Of a stretch of DNA of 64,000 nt, positions 44,193 to 54,100 are shown piece after piece. Position numbers and translations under genes: made by a program. The notes under the pieces were generated by a model, which worked only from the letters and a program-made list of their open reading frames with translations, was not told the DNA's origin and ran no database searches. The number at the start of each line of letters is the position of its first letter. Position 1 is the first letter of the stretch. The stretch is from Clostridiales bacterium (GTDB lineage Bacteria > Bacillota > Clostridia > Oscillospirales > Oscillospiraceae): assembly GCA_019420945.1 (NCBI GenBank), contig JAHZGF010000017.1:159670-223669 (forward strand), given 5' to 3'.

Positions 44193-44474
44193 TTACTTCT
44201 TGGTCTCGTCCACCTGGGCGCCCTTATTGGCAATTGCCCACTTCATCATCTCCAGCCGGACCCGGTCAGCGCCGGACTCGATGACGATGCTGTTCTCCTT
44301 GACATGGCAGATGGTACCAACGATGCCACCAATGGTGGTGACCTCATCACCCACAGCCAGGGAGTCCCGCAGGTTCTGAGCCTCTTTCTTCTTCTTGTTT
44401 TCAGGACGGATCAGCAAGAAGTAGAAGATGGCAATCAGAACGACGACCATGATGATAGTAGAAATCCATTCCAA
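44193..44474 (-). CDS. yajC: Preprotein translocase subunit YajC
   Basis: 93-residue accessory protein of the Sec translocon (SecDF-YajC). One N-terminal membrane helix (about residues 5-22) ends in FLLIRPENKKKKEAQ, the family signature, then a small soluble domain with VGDEVTTIGGIVGTI. The start is TTG at 44474, eight bases after GGAGG. It lies 89 bp after tgt, a common neighbour, and has its own promoter. Confidence 0.93.
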   Translation of the reverse strand: MEWISTIIMVVVLIAIFYFLLIRPENKKKKEAQNLRDSLAVGDEVTTIGGIVGTICHVKENSIVIESGADRVRLEMMKWAIANKGAQVDETKK

Positions 44475-44521
44475 AATGATTACCTCCAATTGCATTGCAA
44501 GCGCAAGACATGATATGGGCT

Positions 44522-44550
44522 ATTGTACCTGTTTTCTGCCAATTTGGCAA
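44522..44550 (-). promoter_or_regulatory. Promoter of yajC
   Basis: Minus strand TTGCCA (44550-44545), 17-bp spacer, TACAAT (44527-44522). Confidence 0.72.
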
Positions 44551-44563
44551 GTGTTTTTTCAAG

Positions 44564-45694
44564 TTACAATCTCTCTGACAGCTTTTCTGAGTATTTTGCC
44601 CGGAACGCAGCAAATTCGCCTTGATCCAAGGCGTCCCGGATTTTCTGCATCAGCTCATTGTAGAACCACAGATTATGGGTGACCAGTAACCGCATGGCCA
44701 GCATCTCATCGGCCTTCACCAGGTGACGCAGATAGGCTCTGGAGAAAGAACGGCAGGTGGGGCACTGACAGTCCGGGTCCAGAGGCAGCGGATCCGTTTT
44801 ATATTTTTCGTTTTTGATATTCATGGTGCCCTTCCAGGTAAACAGCTTGCCGTGACGGGCATTCCGGGCGGGCATTACGCAGTCGAAGAAGTCAATCCCC
44901 CGAGCCACCCCTTCAACAATATTGCTGGGGGTGCCTACTCCCATCAGGTATCTGGGCTTGTCCGCCGGCATATGGGGTTCCACTGCATCGATAATCTCAT
45001 ACATGGTCTGGGTGGGCTCCCCTACCGCCAGACCGCCAATGGCATAGCCGTCACAGTCCAGCTGTGCGATCTGCTGCATGTGCTTAATCCTCAGCTCCGG
45101 GAAGGTGCAGCCCTGATTGATGCCAAACAGCATTTGCTGGGGGTTAACGCAGTCGGGTTGGGCATTCAGGCGCTTATGTTCGGCAATGCAGCGCTCCAAC
45201 CAGCGGTAGGTTCGTGCGCAGGATTTTTCCGCATAAGCCAGAGTAGCGGGGTTCTCTACACACTCGTCAAAGGCCATTGCAATATCGCTGCCCAGATTGG
45301 ACTGAATGCGCATGGACTCCTCCGGCCCCATGAAAATCTTTCGACCATCCACATGGGAGGCAAAGGTAACGCCCTCCTCTTTGATATTGCGGAGCTTGGC
45401 CAAGGAAAACACCTGAAACCCGCCGCTGTCAGTGAGAATAGGACCGTGCCAGTCCATGAACTTGTGCAGTCCTCCCATCTGTTTTACCACGTCATCTCCG
45501 GGCCGAACATGGAGGTGGTAGGTGTTGGACAGCTCAATCTGACAGCCAATGTGCTCCAGATCATGGGCGGACAGTCCACCTTTGATGGCGGCCTGAGTGC
45601 CCACATTCATAAATACCGGGGTCTGTACGGTACCATGGGCACAGCTAAACTCACCACGACGGGCCTTGCCCTCGGTCTTAATTACACGAAACAT
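44564..45694 (-). CDS. tgt: tRNA-guanine transglycosylase
   Basis: 376-residue enzyme exchanging G34 for preQ1 in GUN anticodons during queuosine synthesis. TPVFMNVGTQAAIKG near the start, ILTDSGGFQVFSL (catalytic Asp region), FDECVENP, GGLAVGEP and the zinc site CQCPTC...H near residue 305 are present. Length is normal. queA, the next enzyme of the pathway, is in this window at 58785-59807. AGGAGAA precedes the ATG. Confidence 0.97.
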   Translation of the reverse strand: MFRVIKTEGKARRGEFSCAHGTVQTPVFMNVGTQAAIKGGLSAHDLEHIGCQIELSNTYHLHVRPGDDVVKQMGGLHKFMDWHGPILTDSGGFQVFSLAKLRNIKEEGVTFASHVDGRKIFMGPEESMRIQSNLGSDIAMAFDECVENPATLAYAEKSCARTYRWLERCIAEHKRLNAQPDCVNPQQMLFGINQGCTFPELRIKHMQQIAQLDCDGYAIGGLAVGEPTQTMYEIIDAVEPHMPADKPRYLMGVGTPSNIVEGVARGIDFFDCVMPARNARHGKLFTWKGTMNIKNEKYKTDPLPLDPDCQCPTCRSFSRAYLRHLVKADEMLAMRLLVTHNLWFYNELMQKIRDALDQGEFAAFRAKYSEKLSERL

Positions 45695-45771
45695 AACATT
45701 CTCCTGTTCATACGTCTCCGCAAAAGCGGGGGCTGTTTACGTTTTTTCAAAGTTGTGTTAAGGTATTCTGT

Positions 45772-46275
45772 ATGAAACAGATCATAAAACAACTGAAACC
45801 GCTCTCTGTCCTTCCAGCCCTGTTGCTGCTCTGGGGTATTTTCTCTTTTTCTGCCCAGACCGGTTCCGAGTCCGGCGGTCTGAGTCAGACGGTAAGTCGT
45901 TGGCTGGTGGAGGGTTGGAATCTGCTTTCTGGAAAAGGCCTCTCTTACAGTGTCCTGGACACGCTGGCCCAATCCATCGAATTCTGGGTTCGCAAAGGAG
46001 CACACATGTGCGAATATGCATTGTTATGCTGGTCTGCAGCTCTGCCCATGCTGGTGTATCGGGTGCCCCACCGGTTCCGCCGGTTGGGAGCGCCTCTATT
46101 CTGCGTCATGGTGGCCATCAGCGACGAATTTCATCAGTCTTTTGTTCCAGGCCGCACCGCTGCGCTGCGGGATGTAGGCATCGATATGCTGGGGGTATTG
46201 CTGGCTTTTGGCCTGCTGGAGCTGGGATTGTCGCTCTGGACGCGGCACAAAAAACGGACACGGCGTTCTCAATAA
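45772..46275 (+). CDS. VanZ family membrane protein
   Basis: 167-residue membrane protein with about four helices. The VanZ-family blocks are RKGAHMCEYALLCW (about 74-87) and AISDEFHQSFVPGRTAALRDVGID (about 115-138, shown in part), including the conserved DEFHQ and PGR. The founding member gives low-level teicoplanin resistance; most relatives have no known function. It stands alone, divergent from tgt and convergent with the sensor kinase. Confidence 0.88.
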   Translation: MKQIIKQLKPLSVLPALLLLWGIFSFSAQTGSESGGLSQTVSRWLVEGWNLLSGKGLSYSVLDTLAQSIEFWVRKGAHMCEYALLCWSAALPMLVYRVPHRFRRLGAPLFCVMVAISDEFHQSFVPGRTAALRDVGIDMLGVLLAFGLLELGLSLWTRHKKRTRRSQ

Positions 46276-46281
46276 TGCCAG

Positions 46282-46308
46282 AGGTTTCCTTCATAGGAAT
46301 AAAAACCT
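46282..46308. terminator. Weak hairpin between vanZ and the sensor kinase
   Basis: AGGTTT/AAACCT with inner CCT/AGG in the gap between two convergent genes; no clean T tract. Confidence 0.35.
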
Positions 46309-46354
46309 ACGTTATCATACAACAGACGCCCACATATTTCAAATGGTTTCACTT

Positions 46355-47740
46355 TCATTTTGATTCCAAGGGTAATTTTACAGTAAATCGACTTCCCTTT
46401 CCGGGAGCGGAAGAGACCTCAATGGTTCCACCGTGTTCGGTGACGATGGATTTGACGATAAATAGGCCCATGCCGCTGCCGCCTCCATCGCTGCGCTTGG
46501 TATAAAAACGCTCAAAAATATGGGCAATCGTCTCCTCCGACATTCCACAGCCCGTGTCTTCCACCGTCAGGACCCCAAATTCCGCTGTTTGATCCAGAAA
46601 AATTCGGATGCTACCCCCTTCCGGTGTAAAACTGGCTGCGTTGAACACCAGATTTTGCAGAACACTGGTCAGCTTCCGTCTGTCGCCCAGGATGACAACT
46701 TCCGAATTACACCCCAGCAGCAGTTCAAAACGGATCCCCCCGGCATCCATGTCCGGCTTATTGCGCTCGTAAAACTCACGCACCATCCTGCTCAGATCCA
46801 TGGACTCAAAGGCGGAGGGCACAGCGTCAAGATGGGTAAATTCGTGCAGCGAGCTCAATTGCTCCTGTATTTCCCGGGTTTTTCTTCGGATGATATTCAA
46901 ATACCCCAGAGTTTCCTCATCCAGATTGGCGTTATCCAGTTCCACCAGGCGGGTAAAGGTGGTAATGGAGGTGATGGGCGTTTTTAAATCGTGCGCGAAG
47001 CCAGAAAGCAGAAGTCTGCGCTCCTCCAGCAGTTTGGAAAGTGTCTCGGTTTTGCGGGCAATTTCCTCCTGCAAATGCTCATTTAAACGTCGGTTTTCCC
47101 GAATGATTGCCAGATTACTCAAAACCATCCTGGCCGCAAAGCAGAGGACCAGCACATAGCCTCCCCACTCCTCAAACCACCCGAATCGGGCAGGCTCAAA
47201 ATGCCCCAGCGTCAACGCATGGCAAATCAGGGAAACGGAATAGATCAAAAGTCCCGCCAGCAAACCGGAGGTTTGCTGGGCGGATTTTTTTATAAGTGTC
47301 ACCAGCAAAAGAATACTCATGGTGCCGGCCACAAGTACTTTGTACCAGTAAAAGATCTGCCCATACACCGGGACAAACCTCGGAAGATACTGTGCCATCA
47401 ACGCTGAAAATGCCACGCTGACCAGAATAAATCCCCCGGCGGCACCCTTCAATATCCGCTCTAACAGAGAATCAGGCGTCAGACAGATCAGAGAGATGAT
47501 CCGCACGATGCAGAACAGCCCCAAAGCGGTCATAGCCGACTCCAAAACATAGGGAAGCATCAAACCGGGCAGACCCAGGGTGTGGATCAAAGGGTAGCTG
47601 AGCCGAAGCGAAAAGGACAGGGCCAAAATTCCCAGCCAGAAATTTTCGCCAGCCACTTCTTTTTTCTCATGCCCAGCCAGATAACGGAGACCAACAAAGC
47701 CAGAGCCAGGGAGGTAAAGGCCAAAAAGCCATAGAAGCAC
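46355..47740 (-). CDS. Sensor histidine kinase, membrane and kinase part (reached by -1 frameshift)
   Basis: Open frame of up to 461 residues, but its natural N-terminus is encoded in another frame. From about 47659 it reads six to seven membrane helices (7TMR-DISM type), a coiled linker (about 218-250), the dimerisation domain with phospho-acceptor SGFAHDLKTP and an HATPase_c domain with NLVFNAASFTP (N box), EDTGCGM (G1), FERFYTKRSDGG and GSGMGLFIVKSI (G2). Residues before about 28 of this frame are not family-like, which supports entry by frameshift from the upstream gene rather than an independent start. Partner response regulator is probably the one at 50074-50775. Confidence 0.85.
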   Translation of the reverse strand: MLLWLFGLYLPGSGFVGLRYLAGHEKKEVAGENFWLGILALSFSLRLSYPLIHTLGLPGLMLPYVLESAMTALGLFCIVRIISLICLTPDSLLERILKGAAGGFILVSVAFSALMAQYLPRFVPVYGQIFYWYKVLVAGTMSILLLVTLIKKSAQQTSGLLAGLLIYSVSLICHALTLGHFEPARFGWFEEWGGYVLVLCFAARMVLSNLAIIRENRRLNEHLQEEIARKTETLSKLLEERRLLLSGFAHDLKTPITSITTFTRLVELDNANLDEETLGYLNIIRRKTREIQEQLSSLHEFTHLDAVPSAFESMDLSRMVREFYERNKPDMDAGGIRFELLLGCNSEVVILGDRRKLTSVLQNLVFNAASFTPEGGSIRIFLDQTAEFGVLTVEDTGCGMSEETIAHIFERFYTKRSDGGGSGMGLFIVKSIVTEHGGTIEVSSAPGKGSRFTVKLPLESK

Positions 47741-48351
47741 AACCGTACAGCCATCAGTCGGCTGATGGCTTCACTGCTGCCGATGGCAGGCGGATAGGTG
47801 ACGCCGGAATAATAATGCGTATAGTTGGCAGTCTGAATCAGGATCTGGGCCTCCCCCTCCAGCTCAAAGGAAAAGACCAGGTCTTTGATCACTGGCTCAT
47901 AAGGAGAAATGGAGCCGGAGGACATGACAAGCTGATCGTTCACATAGACCCGGCATGTGGAAAAAACCTCGGGGATCAGCATGGTATAACTGCCGCTCCC
48001 CCTCACCGACAACCGATAGGTCCCCACGCCGTGAGGAGAGTTGTCCTGATGAAAGGCGGAAAAACTGAAATACTGGCCGATATAGATCGGCACCGACTCC
48101 CCCGTTTCGTTCCCGGGTTCGATCAACTGATCCGGATAAAATTCCCATCCGTCCACCAGCCAGACAGTCTCCTGTGACGGTGTTCCATCTTCAGTCCAGG
48201 CAGAAGGAACAGTTGTACTCCCATCTTGAGACACTTCCGCTTTTGTGGTATATTTATTATCGAAATGGTACAACAGCAGGAAAAATCCTGCCGATATCAA
48301 GCATACGATCAGGGCGAAACAGACCGCCCGGATATGACTCTTCTGTATCAT
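47587..48351 (-). CDS. Sensor histidine kinase, extracellular sensor part (zero-frame product)
   Basis: 254-residue open frame. It has an N-terminal membrane helix (about residues 8-28), then an external jelly-roll domain like 7TMR-DISMED2 (GVGTYRLSVRGSGSYTMLIP, shown in part; YVNDQLVMSSG; NYTHYYSGVTYPPAIGSSEA), then one membrane helix ending in LGMRKKK. After the A_AAA_AAG heptamer it runs 23 more codons of non-family sequence and stops. ATG at 48351 has GAGGTG upstream. A -1 shift at the heptamer fuses it to the kinase, giving a 665-residue 7TMR-DISM sensor kinase. It could instead be a decaying gene; the signal geometry argues against that. Confidence 0.8.
   Translation of the reverse strand: MIQKSHIRAVCFALIVCLISAGFFLLLYHFDNKYTTKAEVSQDGSTTVPSAWTEDGTPSQETVWLVDGWEFYPDQLIEPGNETGESVPIYIGQYFSFSAFHQDNSPHGVGTYRLSVRGSGSYTMLIPEVFSTCRVYVNDQLVMSSGSISPYEPVIKDLVFSFELEGEAQILIQTANYTHYYSGVTYPPAIGSSEAISRLMAVRLCFYGFLAFTSLALALLVSVIWLGMRKKKWLAKISGWEFWPCPFRFGSATL
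47621..47665 (-). promoter_or_regulatory. Probable programmed -1 ribosomal frameshift signal
   Basis: Minus strand: heptamer A AAA AAG (47665-47659) in the correct zero-frame phase (AGA AAA AAG), then an 8-nt spacer, then a stem GGCGAAAATT (47650-47641) / AATTTTGGCC (47630-47621) with one G-G mismatch and a 10-base loop. Slippery sequence, spacing and hairpin match the known -1 frameshift layout (dnaX, IS3-type elements). No strong upstream Shine-Dalgarno-like stimulator was seen. Confidence 0.7.
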
Positions 48352-48386
48352 AAACACCTCAATTAGTTCAGCGGAAGGAATCCGAT

Positions 48387-49979
48387 ATGAAACGCAGAAA
48401 CGCACAGCTACGCTTTGCCTACATTATAGCAGGAATCCTGACAGTTCTGTCTATCTTTTTTTCGTCCGCCGTCATTGATGCCCATGCCCTGAGCGACGGG
48501 GATCAACCTGCAGAAGCTTCCTCCTTTGAGGAACTCAAATCGCAGCTGAACGAGAATATGAGTACCGGCGGCACCATCGTTCTGACCCAGGATATTACCG
48601 TGCCCCCGGAGGAGTCTTATACCTTTACAAATGGACGCTATCGCCAAGAAATCACCATCGAAACCCAGGGGCACACCATTTATATAGAGGGCTATCTGGA
48701 TCTATGGCCATATCTGACCATCCAGGGCGACGGCAGCAAACAGGAGCTGTTGCATGTCTGTCCCGGGGGAGAACTTCGATTGACCAGCGTCTGTATTGAC
48801 GCCGGAGAAAACGGGATTGCAATTCTCCAGGAGGAAGGTTCTTTTTTCTTGTACAGCAGCGAGGAAGCAATGGGTCTGCCCGAATTTTCCTGCACCGGCC
48901 AGATCATCTCTCCCCCGACTATGACTGCGGCCGCCTATTGGCAGTATGATTTCGAGAGATTACCCATCATCCGCATTCCTGATGGGGTTGGATTCTCTCC
49001 GGACATGCTGCCCGAAACTGTATTTGCTCTGGTCAATCGGGATTACGGAGAATTTGAAGAGGAAGTTCCGGTCATCTGGGATGAGAGCACCTTCCCGTCG
49101 GATCAAAAACGCGCCATCGTTCAGGGCTATTTCACCGAAGATTATACGCAATACGGGGATTCTGCCCCCAAATGCCTGGTGGTATGGGAGTCAGCAGAAA
49201 ACCCATTTTTCCTAAATGTATATCTGGAACAGACTACTCCACAGTATGACAGCGTGTTCATCTACGGAGAGACACCGCAGGCCGGAACCGTGTTAATCCA
49301 GTCCTCGGACGACGGTGAGACCTGGACCGAGATTACAGGGACGGACGGATATGAACCGATCGCCGCAGATTCCGGCGAGAAACTGATGTGGATGCTTTCC
49401 TATTCCCAAGCAGAGGCCGGGGCTGAACGCCCCCGCTATTATCGAATGGTCCTACTGCCGGAGAACGGGACAGAATGCTATTCCGAGGCGTTGGAATTGA
49501 CGAATGATTTCTTTTTCACCACAGCTGACATCGAAGGGGGCCGGGGCGGCGAAACCAGCCCTGGTGAAGGAGAAGGCCTGCTGCCGGACGATGGAATTTG
49601 GGGATCCGGTTCCGCAGAAGACGCTTTTCCCTCCGATCCGGATTCTTCATCAGAGGATAACCTGAATTCGGGAGCAACTGATAACAGTGAGGATTTAGCC
49701 GCCGAAACACCTGTATCCGACAGTGGAAACGCAGAGGCAAAAACAGATTTGTCCCAGCAGCCCAGACCGTTGGAGCAGCCTAGTCAAGCAGAACAGCCGG
49801 ATGAATCGTCGAACACACAACAGTCAAAGTACGAGCATTCAGAACAGACAGACCAGCCCCAGGAAATCACATCACCCACAAACAATTCAGGCAATGTCCA
49901 ACTCCTCATCGGTGCAGGCATTGTGGTCTGCATATTGATCGGCTCTGTGGTATTGGCAGTGATCCGCAAAAGAAAATAA
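48387..49979 (+). CDS. Secreted, membrane-anchored surface protein of unknown function
   Basis: 530 residues: signal peptide (hydrophobic 10-28, cleavage near DAHA-L), a first folded part of about 150 residues with beta-helix-like character (TIVLTQDITVP, TIQGDG, VCIDAGENG), a second beta-rich domain to about 390, then a Ser/Glu/Gln/Pro-rich stalk (about 390-490), one membrane helix and RKRK. No LPXTG-type motif precedes the helix, so it is membrane- rather than sortase-anchored. It is divergent from the sensor kinase across 35 bp, and the kinase domain may monitor it or share control. AAGGA lies upstream of the ATG. Confidence 0.75.
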   Translation: MKRRNAQLRFAYIIAGILTVLSIFFSSAVIDAHALSDGDQPAEASSFEELKSQLNENMSTGGTIVLTQDITVPPEESYTFTNGRYRQEITIETQGHTIYIEGYLDLWPYLTIQGDGSKQELLHVCPGGELRLTSVCIDAGENGIAILQEEGSFFLYSSEEAMGLPEFSCTGQIISPPTMTAAAYWQYDFERLPIIRIPDGVGFSPDMLPETVFALVNRDYGEFEEEVPVIWDESTFPSDQKRAIVQGYFTEDYTQYGDSAPKCLVVWESAENPFFLNVYLEQTTPQYDSVFIYGETPQAGTVLIQSSDDGETWTEITGTDGYEPIAADSGEKLMWMLSYSQAEAGAERPRYYRMVLLPENGTECYSEALELTNDFFFTTADIEGGRGGETSPGEGEGLLPDDGIWGSGSAEDAFPSDPDSSSEDNLNSGATDNSEDLAAETPVSDSGNAEAKTDLSQQPRPLEQPSQAEQPDESSNTQQSKYEHSEQTDQPQEITSPTNNSGNVQLLIGAGIVVCILIGSVVLAVIRKRK

Positions 49980-49993
49980 AAAAATTCTCCATG

Positions 49994-50045
49994 GCGTATA
50001 AAAAATCGGCTTTTACAAAAGCGTAAAAGCCGATTTTTTATACGC
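49994..50045. terminator. Perfect 23-bp inverted repeat terminator
   Basis: GCGTATAAAAAATCGGCTTTTAC (shown: 49994-50016) is exactly complementary to 50023-50045 with a 6-base loop, then T6. It ends both the surface-protein gene and the converging response regulator gene. Confidence 0.9.
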
Positions 50046-50073
50046 TTTTTTCCAACCTGCAAAACCAGATTTT

Positions 50074-50775
50074 TCACATCGTTTCAGGCCCTAAATCTTC
50101 ATCCGGAGAGAAATAATAACCTTTTCTGGAAACAGTCCGTATGTACTGCCTTCCATCACAGAGTTGGGCCAATTTTTGACGGACTGTAGCCACAGCCACC
50201 TGGACGTTATGGCGGCTTTTCACCATGGGCTCATTCCAGACCTGGTCATAAAGTTGTTCATAGGAGAACACTTTACCAGGATTCTGCGCCAAAAAGGCCA
50301 AAATATCAAATTGAAGGGCAGAAAACTCCCCCATCCTTCCCGCGTATTTGATGGTCCGTTGATCGGGATCGATTACCAATTCACCATATTTGAGGGGCTC
50401 AGCGAAAAACACTTGCTCTTGCTTTCGGATTCTGGCCACGATGCGCAGCTCCAACTCCAAAATATCGTACGGCTTTGCCAGAAAGTCGTCTCCTCCCACG
50501 CGAAAACTGGCAATCCGGGTTTCCACATCGGACAGACCAGAGAGAAAGATGACAGGAATTCCGCTGCGTCTGCGCAATTTTTGACACAGTTCAAACCCAC
50601 CGATATCAGGCATATCAATATCCAAAATAATACAATCCAGATTTGTGGACGACAGAAGCGTCAACGCCTCCTTCGGAGAAGTGGTACACAATACATCATA
50701 TCCATTTTTTGAAAAGTAGAGCCGGTTACTTTCCAGAAAATCCGCATCGTCATCTACAAACAAAAGTCTCTTCAT
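50074..50775 (-). CDS. OmpR/PhoB-family response regulator
   Basis: 233-residue two-domain regulator. The receiver domain starts LLFVDDDADF, with phospho-acceptor Asp52 in ILDIDMPD, a switch serine in FLSGLS and Lys in FLAKPYD. The C-terminal winged helix has FSALQFDILAFLAQNPGKVFS, VWNEPM and VAVATVRQKL, ending IRTVSRKGYYF. It is separated from its probable kinase by one divergent surface gene. Position beside the pilus cluster suggests it controls pilus or surface-protein expression. Confidence 0.93.
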   Translation of the reverse strand: MKRLLFVDDDADFLESNRLYFSKNGYDVLCTTSPKEALTLLSSTNLDCIILDIDMPDIGGFELCQKLRRRSGIPVIFLSGLSDVETRIASFRVGGDDFLAKPYDILELELRIVARIRKQEQVFFAEPLKYGELVIDPDQRTIKYAGRMGEFSALQFDILAFLAQNPGKVFSYEQLYDQVWNEPMVKSRHNVQVAVATVRQKLAQLCDGRQYIRTVSRKGYYFSPDEDLGPETM

Positions 50776-51118
50776 CCTGATTCATTTCTCCCTGCTATAA
50801 AACTTTTTCCCATTATTATTTTACCAGATTTAATAAAGAAAAAAACAAGAAAAAATCAGGGAATCGTCAATTATCTGGAAAAGCGGAATTAGAACACTCA
50901 AATCATGTTAATATATCGGTAAAACAGATTCACACTGTTCAAAAAAGGTCAATTTTGCGACATAATTGTGCTCATGTATATGCCAAATTTATTGGAAAAT
51001 AATGTCAATCTGACGGCCATAACCAACAGAATTTAGCTTTTGCGCAGTTGTTTCATTTTTTCCATAATTTATACATTTTAGAGGCTTTGTCTCCTCTTAC
51101 GGACAAAGGAGGACCTCT
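50776..51118. other. AT-rich regulatory region between response regulator and pilus operon
   Basis: 343 bp without a gene. A weak promoter candidate for the adhesin lies at 51048-51075 (TTGTTT, 16 bp, TATACA). A leader hairpin CTTTGTC/GACAAAG (51085-51091 and 51102-51108) ends inside the AAAGGAGG site (51105-51112), so it may limit translation initiation. No tandem operator repeats were recognised by eye. Confidence 0.5.
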
Positions 51119-54100
51119 GTGAAGGCAAAAAAATACTTCTCCCTGTTATTATGTATCATCATAACCCTTTCTATTTCTATGGAATATATCCCCGCCCATG
51201 CTGAAAACGTTTCCGACTCGGACACCACCAGCTTCTGTGTCCATCATCCGGAACACACGGAGGAATGCAGCTACACGGAGGCCATGGAGAGTCAACCTTG
51301 CACCCACACGCATGACGAGAACTGCGGCTATAGAAAGACTCTGGAAGAGGTCCCCTGCGGCATGGCGTGTACAGATCTGGACAGTGACGGCGTCATCGAC
51401 CATGTGGAAGGCTGTGCTTATCAGCCCGCGGCGGAGGGCCAGCCCTGTACCCATCAGCATGACGAAAGCTGCGGCTATGCAGAGGTGGCAGAGGGTACGC
51501 CCTGTACCTATGCGGTCAATGGCTGTCCTTATTGCGTCGTCTACTGGGAATGGATTGATAGCCAGCAGATGCTGACCGAGTCTGAGGGCGGCTGGGGGTT
51601 GGGCTTGGCCGGTGCCAGCCAGGATGCCCCCCTGACTCATGAGGTTTTGGCGGAGTTGCTGCCCGAAGAGATCACAGCCAGTACGGACAGTGGTGAGTCC
51701 GTGACGCTGGCCCTCACCTGGGATCTGTCCAGCCTTCCGGAGGAGGGCGTTTATGAGGGCGAGTACACCCTGACCGCCTCTCTGCCCGATCCCTATGCCC
51801 TGACCCAAGATGCGGAGGCGCTGAGCGTGATCCTCCAGCTGGGCGATGGGGAGACCTATTCGGCCCTCCCCTCTGGAACACCGTCCTATTCTGAGCGCAA
51901 TGTAAACGGGGTCTCCCCCAACGGCACCACCATTGACCTGTTTGATTATTGGATCACAGCACAGACCGATGCCGATAACAAAGACCCGTGGGAAAACGGG
52001 GTTAATATGACCCAGACGTCTGGTATCAACAACGGACATGCACTTGTATTTTCAGCCAGCGATAGCTCTCGCACCGAGAAATGGAACCAATGGACCGGAA
52101 ACAGCAACCCTTACCCCGGAATTGTGCAGGACGCACTGGGCAGCGACGGATATCCTGTTTTGGCTGTCTCAGACTCAAACGAATCATTATCCTACCTGTT
52201 TGATCCAAATGTTGCGCACGAAGGCAAGGAAAGCTATGCAAACGTGCAGGGGCTGCTGCAGGTGGACAGCGACGGCTATTACTACTATAACAGCCAAGAA
52301 AACTATGCGGTGTATTACCAGGACAGCAATTCTTTTGCCCTGTATGAGTATCCCGGTGTTGTATCCGGCGGTGCTTCGGGCACGGTGGGCCAATTCTTCC
52401 CGTTCAATGAGGCCACGGCAAATGCGACAACACAATGGTACAAACCACCTGGAAGCGGAGGCACCGAAGGCTATTACACCCTGATGAACCATACTTCATC
52501 CACGGATGCCTCCCTCAACCACTACTTTGGTTTACACATGTCCACCCGATTTATTCAGCAATATGGTGGTCATGTGGATAGCAGCGCAAACGCAAAGGCC
52601 GTAACCTATGAGTTTTCCGGTGATGACGACGTCTGGATCTTCATTGATGGGACATTGATTGCAGATCTGGGCGGCATCCACGATGCGGCATCGGTAAAAA
52701 TTGATTTTTCCACCGGGAAAATAACAATCAACAATGTTGTACAGTCAGATACTCTAGGCCGCCTTTTGGGCTACAATTCAGACACTTTACCCGACGACGC
52801 CTATCACACGCTGGACTTTTTTTATCTGGAGAGAGGCCACGTAGATTCCAATATGAATCTGAAATATAATCTGGTCACCATTCCAGAAAGTGATCTGATC
52901 AAGATCGACCAAATCGGTGACCCGGTTCCCGGGGCGGAGTTTAGTCTCTATGCTGCGGACGACTACGAAAAAAACGGCACAGAGGCAACGCCCATCGCTT
53001 CAGGCACCACCGACAGCAAGGGTGAATTTGTTTTTCTGGATGACAAAGGAATTCCCATCACCATTCAAAGTCTGTATAACACATATAACAATTGTGCGGA
53101 CAGCAAAGGAAATCATCTGATTCTTGTGGAAACGGAAACGCCCTCAGGGTATCGCTCCGGAGGAGAAATTGGCCTGTATTTCTATCAGGGAAAATCAGAT
53201 GAAGTGCTCCTCCTATCCAACAACGTGTGGGATGAGGGTGCCTACGCCATGCCTAAGGTAACAGCGACAGCCCCAAATGTGATCCGCTCCGCCAATAACC
53301 CCGATGATCAAGTCATTCTGTCAGGCGTTAATGCGGTGGAAAAACCAGTTATGTTTGCGGTCATATTTCAAAAACAAACCAACGCTGAGGATGGTTCGTA
53401 TACCTGGCTTCCTGTCTCCGGTGACCCGCTGAACGGCTGGAATGTTTGGCAGGACAGTACCTGGAGCAGCATTCTAGCCGCAGCCCAGGCAAGCCCCTAT
53501 CTCTTTCGGTTGGCCAGCAGTGGTGCCTATCAGGTGGAAATCTCCAACCTTCCAGGGGACATCAAGACATATTACCATCTTTGCCAAAACGAGGACACCG
53601 CAAAATACACCATCGGATATTACTACACAACTGCGCCTTCCCTGGCTCAGGCAACTGAGGAAAACACCTGGCGGATTGACTCTGACCCTGACCAAACAGG
53701 TTCTCAGTACGCTCTGGAGCGCGCCTTTTCCATGGATCTGTATGTGCCAAACGTCAAAAATTATCTCCTGGTGCAAAAAGTGGACGACGAGGGAAATACA
53801 GTCGCCGGGGCGGAGTTCTGCCTCTATCAAGCTAGTGACGTAAATATAGCCGATGATGGCACTGTCACTCCCAAAGAGAATGCAAAACCATATGACAGCC
53901 TGACAACCGCAGATGCTACGGGGAGTTTAAATCTAGATGGAGGTGGGGGTTTCCCGGCAACTCAGGATGTTCTTCCCAGTGGGGAATATTACCTAATCGA
54001 AACCTCCGCCCCCGCAGGGTACAAGCTCAACGACACGGCCATCCACGTAATTGTAGACGACACCGGTGTCTATGCGGATGCAGGGACAACGGAGGACGGC

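Noticed and set aside
47659..47665. Treating the two-frame sensor kinase simply as a pseudogene
   Set aside because: The crossing falls exactly on an in-phase slippery heptamer with correctly spaced hairpin, and both halves are otherwise intact; a real indel remains possible and is listed as the alternative.
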